Shown here: one piece after another, positions 32,059 through 41,188 of the stretch
How the letters are laid out: each line of letters opens with the position of its first letter
Numbering within the stretch: the stretch's first letter is position 1
Source of the DNA: an uncultured Oscillospiraceae bacterium
GTDB lineage: Bacteria; Bacillota; Clostridia; Oscillospirales; Acutalibacteraceae
Direction of reading: 5' to 3'
Length of the DNA: 64,000 nt
NCBI GenBank assembly: GCA_902478605.1
Contig: CABSLQ010000002.1
Location: 1 to 64,000, forward strand
The notes under the pieces: model-generated
The model's database searches: none
The model's input: the letters and a program-made list of their open reading frames with translations, nothing else
What the model was told of the DNA's origin: nothing
Translations under genes and position numbers: made by a program

Positions 32059-34029
32059 TTACTTATCTTCCGGCATCCGTTGGGCCGTTGTTTTCTTTTT
32101 GGGCGCCTTTGGGGCGGCGGACGGACGCCTTTTCTTTTTTACCAATCGGAAATACAAAACCGAAAGCGGCGGGATGGTCAGTTCCATCGATTGTTCAAAC
32201 CCGTGCATGGGCACCAAATCGGTGTCGAAGGTGCCGTTGGTGATGCCCCCGCCGCCGAATTCCGCCGCGTCGGTGCTGAAAACTTCCGCATAGGTGCCGT
32301 ATACCGGCGCGCCGATGCGGTAGTGCTCCCGCTTGACGGGGTTAAAATTGCACAGGGCAATAATCTCCCCGCCGTGGTTGTCCATCCGCCGGAACGAAAT
32401 AACGCTCTGCTGATTATCGTCGTGTGCGATCCAGGAGAACCCTTCCCAGGTGAAATCAACCTCCCAGAACGCAGGCGTCTGCCGGTAAAAATGATTGAGG
32501 CTGCGCACAAAATGCTGCAGCATGCGGTGCGATTCATACTCGAGCAGCAGCCAGTCCAGCCCGCTTTCGTAATCCCATTCCTTGAACTGGCCGAACTCGC
32601 TGCCCATGAACAGCAGCTTTTTGCCCGGATGCGCCATCATATACCCGAGAAAGGCACGCACACTCGCAAACTTTTCCTCATAAGTGCCGGGCATTTTGTT
32701 GATGAGGGAGCACTTGCCGTGCACCACCTCGTCGTGCGAAATGGGCAGCACAAAATTCTCCGAAAACGCATAGAAGAAGGAGAAGGTCAGCTTGTCATGG
32801 TTAAACTGGCGGAACCACGGATCCAGCGACAAGTACTGCAGCATATCGTTCATCCAACCCATGTTCCACTTATAATTGAAGCCCAATCCGCCGTCCGAGG
32901 CGGGACGGGATACCATCGGCCACGAGGTGGATTCCTCCGCGATCATCATCGCATCGGGGTGGGCGGCGAATACCGCCGTATTGAGCGCGCGCAGGAACTC
33001 GATCGCTTCCAGGTTTTCCTTGCCGCCGTACTGGTTGGCGACCCATTCGCCGTCCCGCCGGTTGTAGTCGAGATACAGCATGGAGGCCACGGCATCCACA
33101 CGCAGGCCGTCCGCATGGAATACCTCCAGCCAGTACATGGCATTGGAGATAAGGAAGCTGCGCACCTCCGGCCGGCCGTAATCGAACACACAGGTGCCCC
33201 ACTCCTTGTGCTCTCCCTTGCGCGGGTCGGCATACTCAAAGCAGGGTGTGCCGTCGAAACGGTAAAGCCCGCATTCATCCTTGGGGAAATGCGCCGGTAC
33301 CCAATCGAGGATAACCCCTATCCCCGCCTGATGGCAGCGATCGATAAACCGCATGAACTCCTCCGGGGTGCCATACCGGGAGGTGGGCGCATAATACCCC
33401 GTCACCTGGTATCCCCAGGAACCGTCAAAGGGGTATTCCATCATGGGCAGCATCTCGATATGGGTGTACCCCATATCCACCACATAGGGGATCAGCTCGT
33501 CCCCCAGCTTCTCATAGGAAAACGGGTTGCCGTCCGGATACTGCCGCCAGGATCCGGCATGCACTTCATAAATATTGACCGGCTGTGTCAGGCTGCCCTG
33601 CACGGCCTGCTCCCCTTTCGCACGCTGCCAGTCACCGTCCTGCCAGACGTATCCCCCCACGCTGTACACCTTGGAGGCATTGCCGGGCCGCGTCTCAAAA
33701 TGCGAGGCAAAGGGATCGGACTTCATCACCCCCCGGCCCGTCTCATCCACAATATGATACTTATACGAGGCGTAGGCCGGCAGATTCTGCACCGCCGCTT
33801 CCCAGACGCCGCGGCCGTCAACCTTTTCGAGCGGCAGCGCGGCCGGTTCCCACCCGTTGAAATCCCCCACAAGGGATACGGCACGGGCATGCGGCGCCCA
33901 GACACGGAAAACATATCCATCCCCGCCCACCGCATGGCAGCCGAAATATTCGTACGCGTGCGCCTCACAGCCGCTGAAAAACCGATTCAAAAGGTTTTGC
34001 ACGCCTGCTTCCATCGTGTTCAGATCCAT
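32059..34029 (-). CDS. glgB: 1,4-alpha-glucan branching enzyme
   Basis: 656 residues from the ATG at 34029 (GGAGGATACGGCC upstream); upstream in-frame codons lack a ribosome site. The CBM48 domain is at the N-terminus (FRVWAPHARAVSLVGDFNGWEP). The GH13 catalytic blocks include DWVPAHFPKD, GLRVDAVASMLYLDY (nucleophile Asp), EESTSWP (acid/base Glu) and LPISHDEVVHGK. C-terminus is lysine rich. It makes alpha-1,6 branches and opens the glg operon. Confidence 0.96.
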   Translation of the reverse strand: MDLNTMEAGVQNLLNRFFSGCEAHAYEYFGCHAVGGDGYVFRVWAPHARAVSLVGDFNGWEPAALPLEKVDGRGVWEAAVQNLPAYASYKYHIVDETGRGVMKSDPFASHFETRPGNASKVYSVGGYVWQDGDWQRAKGEQAVQGSLTQPVNIYEVHAGSWRQYPDGNPFSYEKLGDELIPYVVDMGYTHIEMLPMMEYPFDGSWGYQVTGYYAPTSRYGTPEEFMRFIDRCHQAGIGVILDWVPAHFPKDECGLYRFDGTPCFEYADPRKGEHKEWGTCVFDYGRPEVRSFLISNAMYWLEVFHADGLRVDAVASMLYLDYNRRDGEWVANQYGGKENLEAIEFLRALNTAVFAAHPDAMMIAEESTSWPMVSRPASDGGLGFNYKWNMGWMNDMLQYLSLDPWFRQFNHDKLTFSFFYAFSENFVLPISHDEVVHGKCSLINKMPGTYEEKFASVRAFLGYMMAHPGKKLLFMGSEFGQFKEWDYESGLDWLLLEYESHRMLQHFVRSLNHFYRQTPAFWEVDFTWEGFSWIAHDDNQQSVISFRRMDNHGGEIIALCNFNPVKREHYRIGAPVYGTYAEVFSTDAAEFGGGGITNGTFDTDLVPMHGFEQSMELTIPPLSVLYFRLVKKKRRPSAAPKAPKKKTTAQRMPEDK

Positions 34030-34300
34030 GGCCGTATCCTCCGTTTGCGCCGGAATTTCGCCCCGGCGGGTTCCGCGGCGTCTTATCCTTTCGCGCTTTA
34101 TTTTCATTGTAACAACTGGCGGAAAATTTTTCAAGTGTTTTCGGTCGATTTCTTTAAATAGTTTCTTAACAAGCTCTTTACGTATGTGCAATAATTACAA
34201 TATTCGTTACTTTTTCATGGATAGTCTGCAGAATTAAAAAAATTCCATACGGGTTAGTATAACCCTCCTGTATCAGAAATTCTGTCGAAACGCGAAAAAA
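34030..34300 (-). promoter_or_regulatory. Upstream region of the glycogen operon
   Basis: This AT-rich gap has no gene. It holds two inverted repeats, GGGTTA-GTA-TAACCC at 34251-34265 and GAATT-AAAAA-AATTC at 34231-34245, which could be operator sites. I could not fix a promoter with confidence; several TTGNNA and T-rich -10-like strings occur. Confidence 0.3.
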
Positions 34301-34333
34301 GGATCGCGTAAAATGCGCCATTTTACGCGATCC
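34301..34333 (-). terminator. Terminator after the PHP-UvrD gene
   Basis: A perfect 15-bp stem (34301-34315 with 34319-34333) followed on the minus strand by TTTTTT, and on the plus strand by TTTTTTA, so it can act both ways. Confidence 0.88.
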
Positions 34334-34341
34334 TTTTTTAT

Positions 34342-37300
34342 TCACAAACCGTCAAACAGGCTCAGCTGCTTGCCGGTGGGGCCAACCGGACGCAGCTCCT
34401 CCCGCTCGAGGTCGGCGGCGGGCAGTGCCGGCAGAAAAGGGGACGGCTCGCCGGATCCCGAAAGGATCAGTTCCTCTTTTGCCCGGGTCATGCCCACATA
34501 AAACAGCCGCCGTTCCTCCTGCGCGTCGGCGGCGCTTCCGGGCCGCTGCAGCGGGAGAAGCCCCTTCTGCACGCCGCACAGAAACACCACCGGGAATTCC
34601 AGCCCCTTGCTCGCGTGCAGCGTCAGCAGCGACACCGCATCGGGTGCGTAGGTTTTGCCCCCGCGCCGGACCGCATCCGCCTCCTGCCCGAGGGTCAGAT
34701 TGTGGAGCAGGGCTGGCATGTCGGCGCACAGGGACGCCGCGCCCAGCAGCCGCTCGAGCGCCGGTGTCTCCTCCAGGCCGCTGCCGGTGATCCAGCCCTG
34801 CAGCAGGGAAACGGGATCCGCCTGCGCGGCATCCGGCGCATACTGCCGCAGCAGCTGCGCCGCCTGCGGCTCCTGCGCCTCCAGCAGACGGGCGCACGCC
34901 TCTGCCTGCTTATCCCCCTGCGCATAGGCCTGCACGACCGCTTCCTTTCCCGCCAGCCAGACGCGCAGCGACCACACGTCCGCCGGCTGCAGGACAAAGC
35001 GGAAAAAGGCCAGCGCCCGCCGCACCGCGGCATCGTCGAGATAGCCTTCCCGGCCGGCCACCGTATAGGGGATGCCTTCCTTCTGCAGACAGTATTCCAG
35101 CCGTTCCGCCTGCCGGTGGGTGCGGTACAGGACGGCGATGTCGGACAGCCCCCGCGTACCCCGCCGCCGGCGGTGGGCCGCCACCGCCTGGATATCCAGC
35201 ATGTCAATGCCGCCCACCATGCCGTTTATCTCTTTCACAATATACAGCGCCTCGGCAAAATCGTCTTCCGCCGTGACAAGGCCAACCCGCCGTCCGTCCG
35301 GGCAGGTCGGTTCGAGTGCCCGTTCCCGGCCGTCTCCCGCCAGCACCGGCAGCGCACAGCGGAGAATCTGCGGTGTCGACCGATAGTTGCGCACCAACCG
35401 GATGGTGCGCAAATCGGGCCGGTCGGCCGCCAGCCGTTCAAATCCATGGCTGTCCACGCCGCGGAAGCCGTAAATCGCCTGATCGGGGTCGCCGATAACA
35501 AACAGGCTGTCTCCGTTCCGGCTCCACGCTTCGGTCAGGCGATGCTGCAGCGCGTTGCCGTCCTGAAACTCATCCACCAGCAGCTGTCCGAACCAGTCGG
35601 GCAGCGTGCGGCCCGCTTCCAGCTCACGCAGCGTTTCGAGCAGCAGGTCGTCGAAGTCCAGCGCGCCCGTCTTCTGCTGCCGCGCGGCATACGCGGCGAG
35701 CATCTCCTCCGGCACGGCGGTGTCCAACCCGTTCTTGCGCCGGGATACGCCCTGTACCAAGTCCCGCGGGCTCCCGTCCCACGGCAGCTCCCGGCATACC
35801 GTATCCGCCAGGGCGATCGCCTGCGCCTCGTCTAGCAGCGTCACCGGCCCCCGCCATTTTTCAAGCAGCTGCAGGCACAGGGCGTGGAAGGTCCCGATAT
35901 GCACCTGCCCGGCCTGCCGTTTGCGTCCCAGCCGTTTTTGCAGCCGATCGCGCATTTGCCGCGCCGCCCGGTTGGTGAAGGTGACGGCCGTGATACGCCC
36001 GGGCGGTGTTCCCTGCTCAATCTGATAGGCGATGCGTTCGGTCAGGGTGCGGGTCTTGCCCGTGCCCGGGCCGGCGATGACCGCCACCGTTCGCTCTTCC
36101 GCCGTGACCGCCGCCCACTGCTCGGCGTTGAGTCCATGGTTCTCTGCCGCAGCCGGCGCCGTCTCTGCGGCGATCTCCGCGCCCGCTTTCTGCTTTTGGC
36201 GGGCGAGTGCCGCCGTCTCCCCGGTGCGGCGGGGCCTGGGCCCCTCTGCGAACAGCCGCGTCTGCCCGGACAGGCGGTCAATGTCCGCCTGACGGAGAAT
36301 GGTGACCTTGCCGTATACTCCGTCGTAGCCGGGGGACACCTCCACCCGCTTTTCGCGCAGGCGGCGGATCCCTTCCGCAATCAGCGGCCCTGCCTCCCGC
36401 TCCACCTCTTCCAGCGGCGTCTCGCGCAGGATGGTGAATTCCGGCCCGAGACGCGCAAGCAGCGCCTCATACTGCACGGCGGTTTTCTTGCCCGCGGCGG
36501 AGGCGCCGGTGGACGCGGCGATCACCTCGCTCAGCGGCACCAGGCTCTCGAAGGGCGCCGCCCCCTCCGGCACAAACCCCTCCGGCCGATCGGCCAGCTG
36601 AGCCGCCCGGTTCCACACACCCACCGTGATGCGCCCGCCGCACACCGGGCATTTGCCGCCCGCCTGCTCGGTCTGGGCCGGCGTCAGGCACACCCCGCAG
36701 GGGCGGTGGCCGTCCGCGTGGTATTTGCCGTCCTCGGGGAAGAATTCCAGCGTGCCGGCAAACCCGCCCGCCTCTTTATGCTCCAGCGCGTGTTTGATCG
36801 CCGTATAGGATAAGGCGGTGTTAAACAGATCCGCCTCCCGCCCCAGGTTTTTCGGCGAATGGGCGTCCGAATGGGACACGAGGGTATAGCGATCCAGTGC
36901 GGACAGCCGCCAGTTCATCGGCGGATCGGAGGACAGCCCCGTCTCCAGCGCGTGGATATAGGGCGTCATATCACGGAAGCAGTCCTCGATGCGATCAAAG
37001 CCCGAATAGGCGCCGAAGAGGGAAAAATGGGGCGTCCAGATGTGCGCGGGGATAAACACCGCCTGCGGGCAGACATCCAGCGTGATTTCCAGCAGATCCC
37101 GGCTGTCCAGGCCGAGAATGGGGCGTCCGTCGGAATGCAGATTGCCCACCAGCTCGAGCCGCCGCGCCAGCGCTTCGGCTTCGTCGAGGCCGGGAAGCAA
37201 AATCAGGTTGTGCACCTTGCGCACCCGATCGCCCCACTTGTAAATGGAGCTGATCTCCCCTGTGACGAGAAAACGCACCGGCGCGCCGCCGCCCGCGGGC

Positions 37301-37524
37301 AGGTCGTCCTTGCGGCGGTATTCGTCCTTCAGGACGTATAACCCGTCCTCCGCCGGCACGAGCTTTTCGCGCAGCTCCTCCCGCCAGGCCGGATGGGTGA
37401 AATCGCCCGTTCCCACCACCTGAATGCCCTTGCGCCGCGCCCACCATTCCAGCATCTCAGGCACAAGCTCCCGGCTGGTGGCGCGGGAATATTTTGAATG
37501 GATATGCAAGTCGGCGATGAACAT
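34342..37524 (-). CDS. PHP/EndoQ-like nuclease fused to UvrD/PcrA-type helicase
   Basis: 1060 residues from the ATG at 37524. Residues 1-425 form a PHP-type module: ADLHIHSKYSRATS (His 7, His 9), GTGDFTHPAW, HIWTPHFSLFG and SHSDAHS (218-222), then a zinc finger of four cysteines at 276, 279, 292 and 295. This follows the TIGR00375/endonuclease Q pattern, in which archaeal members cut 5' to deaminated bases. Residues from 465 form a superfamily 1 helicase: Walker A AGPGTGKTRT at 484, DEFQD, GDPDQAIYGFRG, TLHASKGLEFPVVFL and FYVGMTRAKEEL. Both halves keep their key residues. The activity of this fused form is inferred: damage nicking followed by strand unwinding. Confidence 0.88.
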   Translation of the reverse strand: MFIADLHIHSKYSRATSRELVPEMLEWWARRKGIQVVGTGDFTHPAWREELREKLVPAEDGLYVLKDEYRRKDDLPAGGGAPVRFLVTGEISSIYKWGDRVRKVHNLILLPGLDEAEALARRLELVGNLHSDGRPILGLDSRDLLEITLDVCPQAVFIPAHIWTPHFSLFGAYSGFDRIEDCFRDMTPYIHALETGLSSDPPMNWRLSALDRYTLVSHSDAHSPKNLGREADLFNTALSYTAIKHALEHKEAGGFAGTLEFFPEDGKYHADGHRPCGVCLTPAQTEQAGGKCPVCGGRITVGVWNRAAQLADRPEGFVPEGAAPFESLVPLSEVIAASTGASAAGKKTAVQYEALLARLGPEFTILRETPLEEVEREAGPLIAEGIRRLREKRVEVSPGYDGVYGKVTILRQADIDRLSGQTRLFAEGPRPRRTGETAALARQKQKAGAEIAAETAPAAAENHGLNAEQWAAVTAEERTVAVIAGPGTGKTRTLTERIAYQIEQGTPPGRITAVTFTNRAARQMRDRLQKRLGRKRQAGQVHIGTFHALCLQLLEKWRGPVTLLDEAQAIALADTVCRELPWDGSPRDLVQGVSRRKNGLDTAVPEEMLAAYAARQQKTGALDFDDLLLETLRELEAGRTLPDWFGQLLVDEFQDGNALQHRLTEAWSRNGDSLFVIGDPDQAIYGFRGVDSHGFERLAADRPDLRTIRLVRNYRSTPQILRCALPVLAGDGRERALEPTCPDGRRVGLVTAEDDFAEALYIVKEINGMVGGIDMLDIQAVAAHRRRRGTRGLSDIAVLYRTHRQAERLEYCLQKEGIPYTVAGREGYLDDAAVRRALAFFRFVLQPADVWSLRVWLAGKEAVVQAYAQGDKQAEACARLLEAQEPQAAQLLRQYAPDAAQADPVSLLQGWITGSGLEETPALERLLGAASLCADMPALLHNLTLGQEADAVRRGGKTYAPDAVSLLTLHASKGLEFPVVFLCGVQKGLLPLQRPGSAADAQEERRLFYVGMTRAKEELILSGSGEPSPFLPALPAADLEREELRPVGPTGKQLSLFDGL

Positions 37525-37547
37525 GCGCACGCCCCCTTTGCTCCCCA

Positions 37548-38921
37548 TCATATCATATTTTTCTTCCCGTTTCTACCGGAAGCCGCCGCATTCCCCAGCC
37601 GTTTCCCCGCATATATCCAGTATACCAGTCCCACGGCATCCGCAAGCAGCCATCCGATGGGAACCGCCCACCAGATACCGGCCACGCCAAACGCCGGCAC
37701 GGCGGACAGCACATAGGCGAGCACCACTCGGGTGCCCAGCGAAAGGACGGTGAGCACCACCGATATGCCCGGTTTTCCCACCGCGCGGTACAGGCCGTAC
37801 AGCAGGAACAGGCAGCCGATGCCGCAGTAAAACGTCCCCTCTATGCGCAGATAGCGGATCCCCTCCGCGAGAATCGCCGTCTCCCCCGCGTCGACGAACA
37901 TGCACAGCAGGGGCCGCGCTAAAATCCACACCGCCGCCGACAGCACAATGCAGAAGAGCAGCACGGCCAGCACGGCTCCTTTCAATCCCGATCGGATGCG
38001 CTCCTCCTTTTTTGCGCCGTAATTCTGGGCGATAAAGGTGGAAAACGCATTGCCGAAATCCTGCACCGGCATATAAGCGAAGGCGTCGATTTTGACCGCC
38101 GCCGCGAATGCCGCCATAACGGTGGGGCCAAAGCTGTTGACCAGCCCCTGCACCAGCAGAATGCCCAGGTTCATCACCGACTGCTGGATACAGGTCAGCA
38201 GCGAAAACCGGGCCAGCTGTCCGATACGGTGCCAGCGAATGCGGCAGTTTTCCCGCCCGACGCGCAGATTGGGACAGCGCAGCCAGGTGTAAACCGCGAT
38301 GCCGGCGCCTGCGAGATACTGCGCGATCACCGTGGCCTCCGCCGCGCCGGCCACTCCTCTCCCAAGTCCCAGCACAAACCACAGATCCAGCGCCACGTTC
38401 AGCACGGCGGACACCGCCAGAAACAGCAGCGGCACCACCGAATTGCCCACGGCGCGCAGCAGGGCGGCGAAATAGTTATACAGGAAAACGGCGCCGATTC
38501 CCGTGAAAATAATGGCGAGATATTCCCGCATCATTCCCCAAATTTCTGCCGGCACCTGCAAAAAGGTACGTATCCCGTCCAGGCAGAGAAAGGCCGCCGC
38601 CGTCAGCACAAGGGTCAGCGCCGCCGTCAGCACAAAAGCAGCGACAATCCCCTCCTTTAACGCCCTTTCATCCTTCTGACCGAACCAGATGGAGAACAGC
38701 GTCCCGCTGCCCATGCAGAGCCCGAGCAGCACAGAGGTCAAAAAGGTCATCAGCGTAAACGCCGATCCGACGGCCGCCAGCGCGTCCGGCCCAAGAAACT
38801 GTCCCACGATGAGCGTATCCGCGATATTATACCCCTGCTGCAGCAGGGTTCCCAAAATCATCGGCGCCGCAAAGCGCAGCATGGAGCGCATTACAGGCCC
38901 CTGTGTCAAATCCCCGTACAT
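37548..38921 (-). CDS. MATE family efflux transporter
   Basis: 457 residues from the ATG at 38921, giving the normal MATE N-terminus (MYGDLTQGPVMRSMLRFAAPMILGTLLQQ). Twelve hydrophobic segments in two repeats are visible, with typical IADTLIVGQFLGPDALAAVG. It probably exports cationic drugs or metabolites with Na+ or H+. It ends 23 bases before the PHP-UvrD gene on the same strand. The leader has a strong hairpin at 38973-39008. Confidence 0.92.
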   Translation of the reverse strand: MYGDLTQGPVMRSMLRFAAPMILGTLLQQGYNIADTLIVGQFLGPDALAAVGSAFTLMTFLTSVLLGLCMGSGTLFSIWFGQKDERALKEGIVAAFVLTAALTLVLTAAAFLCLDGIRTFLQVPAEIWGMMREYLAIIFTGIGAVFLYNYFAALLRAVGNSVVPLLFLAVSAVLNVALDLWFVLGLGRGVAGAAEATVIAQYLAGAGIAVYTWLRCPNLRVGRENCRIRWHRIGQLARFSLLTCIQQSVMNLGILLVQGLVNSFGPTVMAAFAAAVKIDAFAYMPVQDFGNAFSTFIAQNYGAKKEERIRSGLKGAVLAVLLFCIVLSAAVWILARPLLCMFVDAGETAILAEGIRYLRIEGTFYCGIGCLFLLYGLYRAVGKPGISVVLTVLSLGTRVVLAYVLSAVPAFGVAGIWWAVPIGWLLADAVGLVYWIYAGKRLGNAAASGRNGKKNMI

Positions 38922-38972
38922 GAATTCCCACGCTTTCCCGGGAACGGCAGAGGGCCATCGGCACAAGGATAT

Positions 38973-39008
38973 CGGCGGCGTCCCCTGGATACGGGAAAGA
39001 CGCCGCCG
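38973..39008 (-). promoter_or_regulatory. Leader hairpin of the MATE transcript
   Basis: A perfect 10-bp stem (38973-38982 with 38999-39008) lies in the leader between the promoter and the ATG. No T-run follows, so it is not a terminator; it could stabilise the mRNA or bind a regulator. Confidence 0.35.
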
Positions 39009-39053
39009 CGATACCCGCACACAAACTTCTTCCGTTCCCTACATTTCCATGCC

Positions 39054-39082
39054 ATTATACCGGGAAAGGGGCAGCAAGTCAA
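39054..39082 (-). promoter_or_regulatory. Sigma-A promoter for the MATE transporter and PHP-UvrD genes
   Basis: TTGACT (39077-39082), a 17-bp spacer and TATAAT (39054-39059) on the minus strand. The remaining sequence 39083-39276 has no recognisable gene. Confidence 0.82.
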
Positions 39083-39276
39083 TTTGGGCCGCGCAAAACG
39101 CAGCAGACCGGGACCGCAAAACAAGGCGGTGACCGCCATCATCTTCTTTCGCCCCAGGAAAGACCGGATGGCCTCGCCCGCCATGGGGAAACCCCGGCAC
39201 GGTTTTCTTCGCTCCTCTACTCCTCTTTTCCGCACGGCTGCGCCCATATATGGCGGGGCAAAAGGCAACAAAAAGA

Positions 39277-39305
39277 GAGGCGCCGCAGCCGGGCTGCGGC
39301 GCCTC
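39277..39305 (-). terminator. Terminator after the lipoprotein gene
   Basis: A 14-bp GC-rich stem (39277-39290 with 39292-39305), followed on the minus strand by TCTTTTTGTTG. Confidence 0.85.
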
Positions 39306-39325
39306 CTCCATCGTGGATCCGGTCC

Positions 39326-39925
39326 CTATTGGATGGTGAATTCCACCGCCACCATCTGATCCTCCACGATCAGGGTCACGCGGTATTTCCCCGGCGTCTC
39401 CAGATCCGGATACTCATCAAGGGGGACGCTGAGATTGATCGCCGCCTTCCGCCCCGCGGGCTGCGGCCATACTATCAAAGACCGCACGGCCTGGCCGCCG
39501 GGACGCACCAGGCTTTTCCATGCGCCGTCCTTCTGTATCCACAGCGTCGTCTCATCCCCGAACTGAAAGCCCTGGTTTTCGGTATCCGTCAGGGTGAGCG
39601 ACACCCTGTCGGTGGGGCCGTATACCGCTTTGTCGGCCGTCAGTGTCAGGCGGGGATGGATGGCATACGTCCTGGCGGTTGTCGGCTCCTCCTCCCTGTC
39701 CGTCCCCTGCGTCGGCTCCGTGAGCGGCAGGGAGGCGCTCATGCCCTCCGGTATATGCGCGGTGCGCGCGGTCGTGGTGGTCGTGGCCGCGGTAGTCGCC
39801 GCCGTATCCGGCGTCCGCGCGGGCGCCGCCTGAGACATCCCCGGCTCCGCCGAGCACCCCGCGCAGCACACCGCCGCCACCAGGCAAAGCCCCGCCGTGA
39901 CACGCCGGAACGCCCTGCTCTTCAT
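39326..39925 (-). CDS. Secreted lipoprotein with Thr/Ala-rich linker and Ig-like domain
   Basis: 199 residues from ATG 39925 (ribosome site GGAGAG). A basic start and hydrophobic core lead to the lipobox CCAGC near residue 24, so it is likely lipidated. A Thr/Ala/Pro-rich linker (about 30-85) precedes a beta-sandwich domain, LTLTADKAVYGPTDRVSLTL to YRVTLIVEDQMVAVEF, similar to bacterial Ig-like domains. Function unknown. It lies 40 bases after the protease gene, so the two probably act together at the surface. Confidence 0.72.
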   Translation of the reverse strand: MKSRAFRRVTAGLCLVAAVCCAGCSAEPGMSQAAPARTPDTAATTAATTTTTARTAHIPEGMSASLPLTEPTQGTDREEEPTTARTYAIHPRLTLTADKAVYGPTDRVSLTLTDTENQGFQFGDETTLWIQKDGAWKSLVRPGGQAVRSLIVWPQPAGRKAAINLSVPLDEYPDLETPGKYRVTLIVEDQMVAVEFTIQ

Positions 39926-39965
39926 TCGGCTTCTCTCCTTTCCCTGCAAGCGATCGGGAACAGCG

Positions 39966-40913
39966 TTACCAGCGTGCAGCGCTTTCGTTGCACGCCTGGA
40001 TAATCATGTCGAAAAGCCAGGCGGCGAAGCGGGTGGAACCACTCTGCGCACTCGCTCCTCCCCCGCGAATCGTCGTGAAAATTCCGAAAGCCGTCCCGTT
40101 GGCGTCATAAACCGGCCCGCCGCTGTAACCGTGTTCGCTGTAGTTGGTATGCTCGAAGTACAAATCGTTCACAACCGCGGTGACCCGGCCGGTGGACGTA
40201 TATTGATAGCCTGCTCCTGTCTCCGGATACCCTGCCAAGGTCAAATTCTGATTGACATAGGGTTCACCGCTCAGGCCGAACGTCCCGTACTGATCCCCCA
40301 GGTTTTTGTCCACCGTCAGAATGGCCCAGTCCTGATCCGGTTCCCAATCCGGCAGATCAACGTATTCCTGCGATATGGCCATGTCAATAACATTGGCGGG
40401 CTTATAGTTTCCCGCCGTATCATACTGATCGCCCGAACCGTGCTGAGCCGGATGAAACTGAATATTATAACCCCAGACATCATATTCCGTATTATAAATA
40501 ACGTGGGCGGCCGTGAGGACAATGTCCTCCGCCTCCAAATATCCAGAACCAAGCGAAGTAAAATCATAAACGCCATCTTGATTGGTGTCAAAATCCGCCG
40601 TGATCTGTCCCGCCGCACAGTGTATATACTCATGGGCATCCACCAGCGTGTCGGGCCGGTTGGCAGCCGGCAGCGGCTCCGCCGTTTGTTCTTCCAAAGC
40701 GGCCGCCGGCAAGCTGGCCGGCTTGAACAGCGTGCTGTTTTTACGCATCATAGGATTGTATACATATTCGGAGGTGATGACGCCGTCCGGCGTCCAGCGG
40801 ACGATGCCGTGCCGCTCCACAGCGGTCTGCGCCGTGGCATGAAAACCCGTCAAAGAAAACAGCATAACAAGAAAGGCGGAGAAAACAGCGACCGAGCGGC
40901 GATGCTTTTTCAT
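39966..40913 (-). CDS. Secreted trypsin-like (V8/glutamyl endopeptidase-type) serine protease
   Basis: 315 residues from ATG 40913. An N-terminal signal peptide of about 28 residues ends near HATAQ. The triad is visible: His in VLTAAHVIYN, Asp in DQDWAILTV, and Ser in HGYSGGPVYD. The intervening propeptide region is about 75 residues long. The type resembles S1B V8-like enzymes. It should act outside the cell. It is followed by a lipoprotein gene. Confidence 0.88.
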   Translation of the reverse strand: MKKHRRSVAVFSAFLVMLFSLTGFHATAQTAVERHGIVRWTPDGVITSEYVYNPMMRKNSTLFKPASLPAAALEEQTAEPLPAANRPDTLVDAHEYIHCAAGQITADFDTNQDGVYDFTSLGSGYLEAEDIVLTAAHVIYNTEYDVWGYNIQFHPAQHGSGDQYDTAGNYKPANVIDMAISQEYVDLPDWEPDQDWAILTVDKNLGDQYGTFGLSGEPYVNQNLTLAGYPETGAGYQYTSTGRVTAVVNDLYFEHTNYSEHGYSGGPVYDANGTAFGIFTTIRGGGASAQSGSTRFAAWLFDMIIQACNESAARW

Positions 40914-41015
40914 AATCAACGACCTTTCTTTATATGACATCCCCTTTACTCCTCCAATTTTTTCACCTTATTCTCTAATACATCGGAATCACGCCTTTAC
41001 TTTTTGTTCACCATT

Positions 41016-41044
41016 ATTATACCCCAATATTATCCATTCGTCAA
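41016..41044 (-). promoter_or_regulatory. Sigma-A promoter for the protease-lipoprotein operon
   Basis: TTGACG (41039-41044), a 17-bp spacer and TATAAT (41016-41021) on the minus strand, about 100 bases before the ATG at 40913. Confidence 0.8.
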
Positions 41045-41051
41045 TACCAAA

Positions 41052-41085
41052 GGCGCCGATCGCCATGATTATGGCAATCGGCGCC
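41052..41085 (-). terminator. Possible terminator after the second AraC regulator
   Basis: A stem of about 15 bp with one mismatch (GGCGCCGAT near 41052 pairs with the segment ending 41085); only a short T-run follows. Placed between the AraC gene and the protease promoter. Confidence 0.45.
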
Positions 41086-41188
41086 GAGTCAGTTTAAAAG
41101 GGGACGATTACCGTCCGGTTTCGATACCATGTCCCGCCCGGGTGGCGGCCACCCGCTTAACCGGGCTTTTTCATCACGCTGCCTTTCT

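Noticed and set aside
31189..34161. A 990-codon plus-strand open frame opposite glgC and glgB
   Set aside because: It is the antisense shadow of two certain genes in GC-rich DNA; its translation has no domain, is rich in His, Arg and Pro, and has no ribosome site.
34342..37524. The PHP-UvrD gene as two genes joined by error
   Set aside because: The frame is continuous through a variable linker (about 425-465) with no internal ribosome site or stop nearby, and both domains are complete.
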